Below the pieces are notes generated by a model, which searched no databases, was not told where the DNA came from, and saw only the letters and a program-made list of their open reading frames with translations. Made by a program: the position numbers and the translations under genes. Below are positions 59,768-64,000 of a stretch of 64,000 bases of DNA, in pieces (within the stretch, counting starts at the first letter, position 1; each line of letters starts with the position of its first letter). This stretch comes from Latrodectus hesperus (taxonomy: Eukaryota > Arthropoda > Arachnida > Araneae > Theridiidae): the NCBI GenBank assembly GCA_037975125.1, contig CM075858.1:67370140-67434139 (forward strand). The letters are read 5' to 3'.

Positions 59768-59960
59768 CATAACCTGGTTGGCGAAAAATTTATTTTGTGA
59801 ACCAAAAGTGAAGAGTTCTATACCTGATTCAACTGAAAATCCCTCGTGTTCACTGATAACGTCTGAGACACTCAAACTAGGCCGTGGTCACAATGTCTTT
59901 CCATTCATGGGGCGAGGCGTAAAAAGGAAGGTGCTAGCTCTGGTATTGATCTTGTCACTT
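59768..59960 (+). repeat. Decayed copy of SINE family D
   Basis: The phrases aacctggttggcga, tgttcactgataacg, and gtggtcacaatgtctttcca follow the order of the copy at 48,905. The A- and B-box regions are eroded, so transcription is unlikely. Confidence 0.5.
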
Positions 59961-60650
59961 GATTCGTTGTTCAATATTACGAGATGATTGGTTATGTTTA
60001 GCGGTCTTTCAGTCGTCGGAAATAGGCAGCCTGAAGCATATAACAAACACTGTAATGTGAGGTATTTGCTAGAAGCAAAAGACGGTTAATAATGCGATGC
60101 AGACTTCTTTTTCTTTCGCGGCGATGATGAACTGGGGGTGGTGGTACAGTTCAAATAACTGCATAGTATACCACTACTTCAGTGGTAAGCTGGGCACCTC
60201 CCAGCCTATTCGCACCTAAGAGATGCCAGAATATCGTTCGAATGGCGGCCACTATTTAATTTTTCAAGATAAATTTATAGTTGGTGGACATTGTTAATAA
60301 TTCATACTTCATAAGATGCACAAAAAATTTAATTTTAAGAAGGAATTTAACATATGAGTATTAATATTTTTGTGTAAAATAAGTGATTACTAAATTGCTT
60401 GCAAAACATACGATGTACAAAAATTATTTATAAAATATATAAAATACAATCAATGTGATATTTGGCATTGCATTTCAATGATTATCGCTTCTTAATAGGG
60501 AGCAAAAAATGCAATTCCTGCAATTGTCAAGGTGTTCATCTTAAAGCCGTGATCTATATTTTGATTTTATGATATTCACTGTCGAAGACTATGATTCACA
60601 CAACTATGTGGAACAGAAAAATGGTTTTCTGTGTTTTCTGTTAAAATGGT
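59961..60650. other. Mixed-composition, then A+T-rich stretch
   Basis: 60,000-60,260 is less A+T-rich with no frame I can assign; it may be further SINE-derived sequence. The remainder is A+T-rich without a gene. Confidence 0.4.
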
Positions 60651-60654
60651 GCTA

Positions 60655-61215
60655 CTTATTATAAGAATCGAAATTTATTTCTGTCAACTATATTCCAAAA
60701 TTTCTCATCTGATTTAATAATTTTGAGGATAATGTCATTCCGTAAATTCAAATTTTCTGTCTCCACCTCTTGCCTTTCTTGACGAAATTCTGAAATGTAT
60801 GTTGCTATTTCTGTTACGTTTATTTGGTTGATAAATAGGTTTACAAAAACGGTGACCATGAGCTCGATGATATTAAAGAATGGAAAGTGCCTTTCAAATT
60901 GATCTAGTATCAATTAGAGATTGATGGCAAATATTGTCAATTTTACTGTCACCTATCATTTTTTTCATGTTTGGAAAAAACCATCTTAGCCGTGAACGAG
61001 TTTATAGCCCCTATCATTCTTGCTATATGTTTGTCCTTTCCCTGCAGCTCCAAGTTTAAATTATTTAGTTCTTCTATTATGTCTGTCACAAAAGACAAAT
61101 CTACTAGCCAAAAAGGATCTGTTAGTTCTAAAAGTAGTTGATTTTTGGCAGCAAAATAGTTTTTTTAATTCTTCAATTAAATAGGCACAATCAGCGGGTT
61201 CACCTAGATCGATCG
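60655..61215 (-). pseudogene. hAT-family transposase remnant (ZBED/GTF2IRD2-like)
   Basis: The minus strand, with frame changes, gives LLLELTDPFWLVDLSFVTDI, then EELNNLNLELQGKDKHIARM and INSFTAKMVF. This matches the hAT/ZBED pattern EL.D..WL.DLAFL.DI..HLN.LN..LQGK followed by a..AF..KL. A later block ISEFRQERQEVE, then LRNDIILKIIKSDEKFW, corresponds to the family's EF..RF and L.ND..LK....e.FW part and remains open at 60,659-60,913. These segments form the insertion and C-terminal part of the hAT RNase H-like core. The BED finger and catalytic Asp residues are absent, so only an internal piece survives. On the minus strand a string starting caggggtcctcta (61,238 inward) resembles a hAT tip, but its partner was not found. 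Confidence 0.7.
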
Positions 61216-61540
61216 ATAGGTGTCAGGAGTAGAGGACCCCTGCACTACTGTATTTATCCTTGGCCAAATCACAACATAAAGTGTACACAACAGCAACCCA
61301 ATTTCATCAGCAGGATCGATTTAATTATAATTGCTAACTAATAGGTCAGATTGCTAAAGCATAACTGATGTGATTTGATCTTCCATAGTCACATTTTAAC
61401 AATGGGTATCAGAAATTTTGAAAAATACTAAGTAAAAAAAAACGACGAATCAGGTCAAGTGCAAATTTTTGTGCAAGTTCGAATTTTGTCGTCCCCCATA
61501 TATGGGAGTAAAGAAGATTTAAAATGATATAATCTGGGTT
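61216..61540. other. Flank of the hAT remnant
   Basis: No gene. It contains the caggggtcctct-like string (minus strand, about 61,226-61,238) that could be a transposon end. Confidence 0.4.
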
Positions 61541-61800
61541 CACTGTGGTCTAGTAATCTTCCGATTGAATGGTCTCGGTTTCGATTCTAGCTACAGTTAA
61601 ATGACGTGAGATGAATACTGCGTTTCTGCCTTCTGCTGTCTGTCAGTTGTGATAAATGGTTGGGAATTTTCCGGGTTTCTTCCCTTGTGATACGTGGTTG
61701 CGGACCAATATCTATGATAAGCTCTCCCAAATGGTAATTATGTGATGAAGGTTAAAATGCCTTGTAACGGCCATGACGTTCGGTAGTCCAAAACGCGGTG
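61541..61800 (+). mobile_element. tRNA-derived SINE, family C, second copy
   Basis: It begins with an A-box-like tggtctagtaa (61,546-61,556) and, about 35 bp on, a B-box-like ggtttcgattct. The body follows the 37.9-kb copy: gcgtttctgccttctgctg, ttgggaattttccggg, ttcttcccttgtgatacg, aagctctcccaaatgg and atgccttgtaac. Differences from that copy indicate moderate age. No target duplication was found. Confidence 0.75.
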
Positions 61801-61852
61801 TCAAAATCATATAATTTAAGCATATTTTAATAGAAAAGTGAAATATCAATGA

Positions 61853-61930
61853 ATATTATTAATCATTCGTCTAAAAATAAATTTTATTGATCACTCATCA
61901 TTAAGGAATGTTATTGATCATTCATCTAAA
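61853..61930 (+). repeat. Short tandem repeat, two to three units
   Basis: The phrase gaatattattaatcattc.tct recurs as tattgatcactcatc and gaatgttattgatcattcatc. Confidence 0.65.
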
Positions 61931-62250
61931 ACTTTGGCGTTAAAAATATATATACGTTATAAAGATAACCTTCAAATTGACCATAATCACTGTTCAAATC
62001 CATAGCTCTTAGGGTTATTAAATTAAGGTAATTAGTAATAATTAAATTAATTGGGATAGTTAAAAGTGGTTCTTTAAGATTAAATTGAATCAAATTTTAG
62101 ATGCAAAATACTATGAAATGTAATCAAAGTAATTTTTAAAACAGCGAAGAAATTCTGAAGCACAAAGTTTTACTATCCCTTCCAACATAAATAAATGCAC
62201 CTAGCTTTTAGAGATTGCATTTACCGACTTGACTGACATTCCTACCACCA
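61931..62250. other. A+T-rich stretch
   Basis: No gene recognised. Confidence 0.5.
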
Positions 62251-62254
62251 TCAA

Positions 62255-62380
62255 AAAAGAAAAGTTTCGGTTTGTTTTTGTCACTCTATTCAACAAGTCA
62301 TTGTTTTAGTTTGATTTAGTCATTCATTCAATAGGTCAAAGTTTTGGTTTGATTTAGTCATTCTATTTTTTCTATCGATT
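62255..62380 (+). repeat. Short tandem repeat, three units of about 45 bp
   Basis: Units begin with agtttcggtttg, ttttagtttgattta and ttttggtttgattta, each followed by gtcatt or gtcactcta and a ttcaa.a(a/g)gtca phrase. A weaker relative lies near 62,785-62,825. Confidence 0.7.
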
Positions 62381-62900
62381 AAGTTAATTGAGTGTTAAAT
62401 ACATAAATACCACCATTTTTGAACAGATTCCAAATCACTACAAACATCCTCTGATTTATAAATCGTACATATTGAACGCTGAACTGTATATATGCTTTGG
62501 ATTCAAAAAAATTGAAAGGATAGCATCTAAAATCAGTTACGTGAACATGTATGGTTTTCAGTATTTTTATATTTTTAATTATATATTATTCGGATAATAG
62601 TTAGGAACATGTATTGTCGTCAAAATGTTGTGGGAAGAAAGGACACAAGTCAATGTAATTGAAGACATTACCTTAATGGCAAAGAGAAAATGTAAGATGG
62701 AATGCTTTCATCAATTCCAATGTATCTCTAATTCAGATTGCACAGATTGTATACATCGCTGTGATTTTTATGTATTCATTACTGTAATCAACAAGTCACA
62801 CGCGTTTGATTTAATTTTCTCATTCTAAGATCCATTTTTTGTCGCTATTGCTAAATAAACTGTAACTTTTGCTTTTTCTGTAAATTCCTAATCAGTATAA
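62381..62900. other. A+T-rich stretch
   Basis: Frames at 62,388-62,597 and 62,625-62,828 have no recognisable domain, and I regard them as chance. Confidence 0.45.
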
Positions 62901-62904
62901 GAAA

Positions 62905-62970
62905 AAACGCTGTAAATGGGAGTCGAATCAATGAACAGTTGAACTGAATGAGCATTTAGGTGTTCTGCCT
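62905..62970 (-). repeat. Fragment of SINE-like family A, inverted
   Basis: Read on the minus strand it contains agttcaactgttcattga, then ttcgactccc, matching the family A phrase and its B-box at 670-700. Confidence 0.5.
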
Positions 62971-63967
<997 letters not shown>

Positions 63968-64000
63968 ATTCATTGTCGCTGGTACTAAATACATTAATAC

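Overview
This window looks like intergenic or intronic DNA from an animal nuclear genome, most likely a spider. It is very A+T-rich by eye, has nine long (TA)n tracts, and is full of decayed transposons, non-LTR retrotransposon pieces and tRNA-derived SINEs. The spider assignment is inference. It rests mainly on the Tc1-type transposase near 55.8-56.8 kb, which resembles the 'Tcb1-like' transposase I recall as very abundant in orb-weaver genomes, together with the mix of other element families. I found no convincing host protein-coding gene, rRNA, functional tRNA, CRISPR array or bacterial-style operon. Nearly all open reading frames in the window are short chance frames in A+T-rich DNA or (TA)n 'YIYIYI' frames.

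Layout: 0-8 kb is mostly featureless A+T-rich DNA with one SINE-like piece and one (TA)n tract. At 8.2-9.7 kb is a full-length dead Tc1-type transposon with outer and inner terminal repeats (IR/DR layout). 9.7-17.5 kb is mostly empty, with snap-back hairpins and a (TA)n tract. 17.5-18.25 kb has the C-terminal half of a second Tc1-type transposase and a small retro-insert with 15-bp target duplications. 19.3-21.1 kb holds diverged tandem duplications, one split by a SINE with a perfect 14-bp target duplication. 21.7-25 kb has a 103-bp cruciform, a LINE RNase H remnant, a PIF/Harbinger-like MITE and another RNase H scrap.

28.1-28.7 kb has a 5'-truncated LINE on the minus strand with 13-bp target duplications. 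30.3-31.3 kb has an unidentified G+C-richer open frame next to a tandem array whose unit starts like a pogo/Tigger end. 32.2-33.05 kb has a minus-strand LINE tail next to a dispersed repeat that recurs near 35.6 and 47.5 kb. 34-38 kb contains three pieces of one SINE family, which reappears at 61.5 kb. 40.2-41.0 kb is a heavily decayed reverse transcriptase on the minus strand. 44.5-45.6 kb is an unusually G+C-balanced stretch with no long frame.

52.5-57 kb is the densest part. It holds a mariner element sitting inside a (TA)n tract, a Penelope-like reverse transcriptase remnant with a weak hammerhead-like motif downstream, another (TA)n tract, and a 1.4-kb Tc1 element with matching ends and an intact DD34E triad but broken frame. 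57-64 kb has a three-unit minisatellite split by a SINE piece, a hAT transposase remnant, short tandem repeats and a terminal (TA)n tract.

No genes act together as a pathway here. The interactions are between mobile elements: TA-targeting transposons next to TA microsatellites, SINEs inside tandem repeats, and a MITE at the edge of a LINE. I do not see a convincing new gene system. The best leads are the nested-end MITE, the pogo-like tandem array, the Penelope-like remnant and the SINE families.
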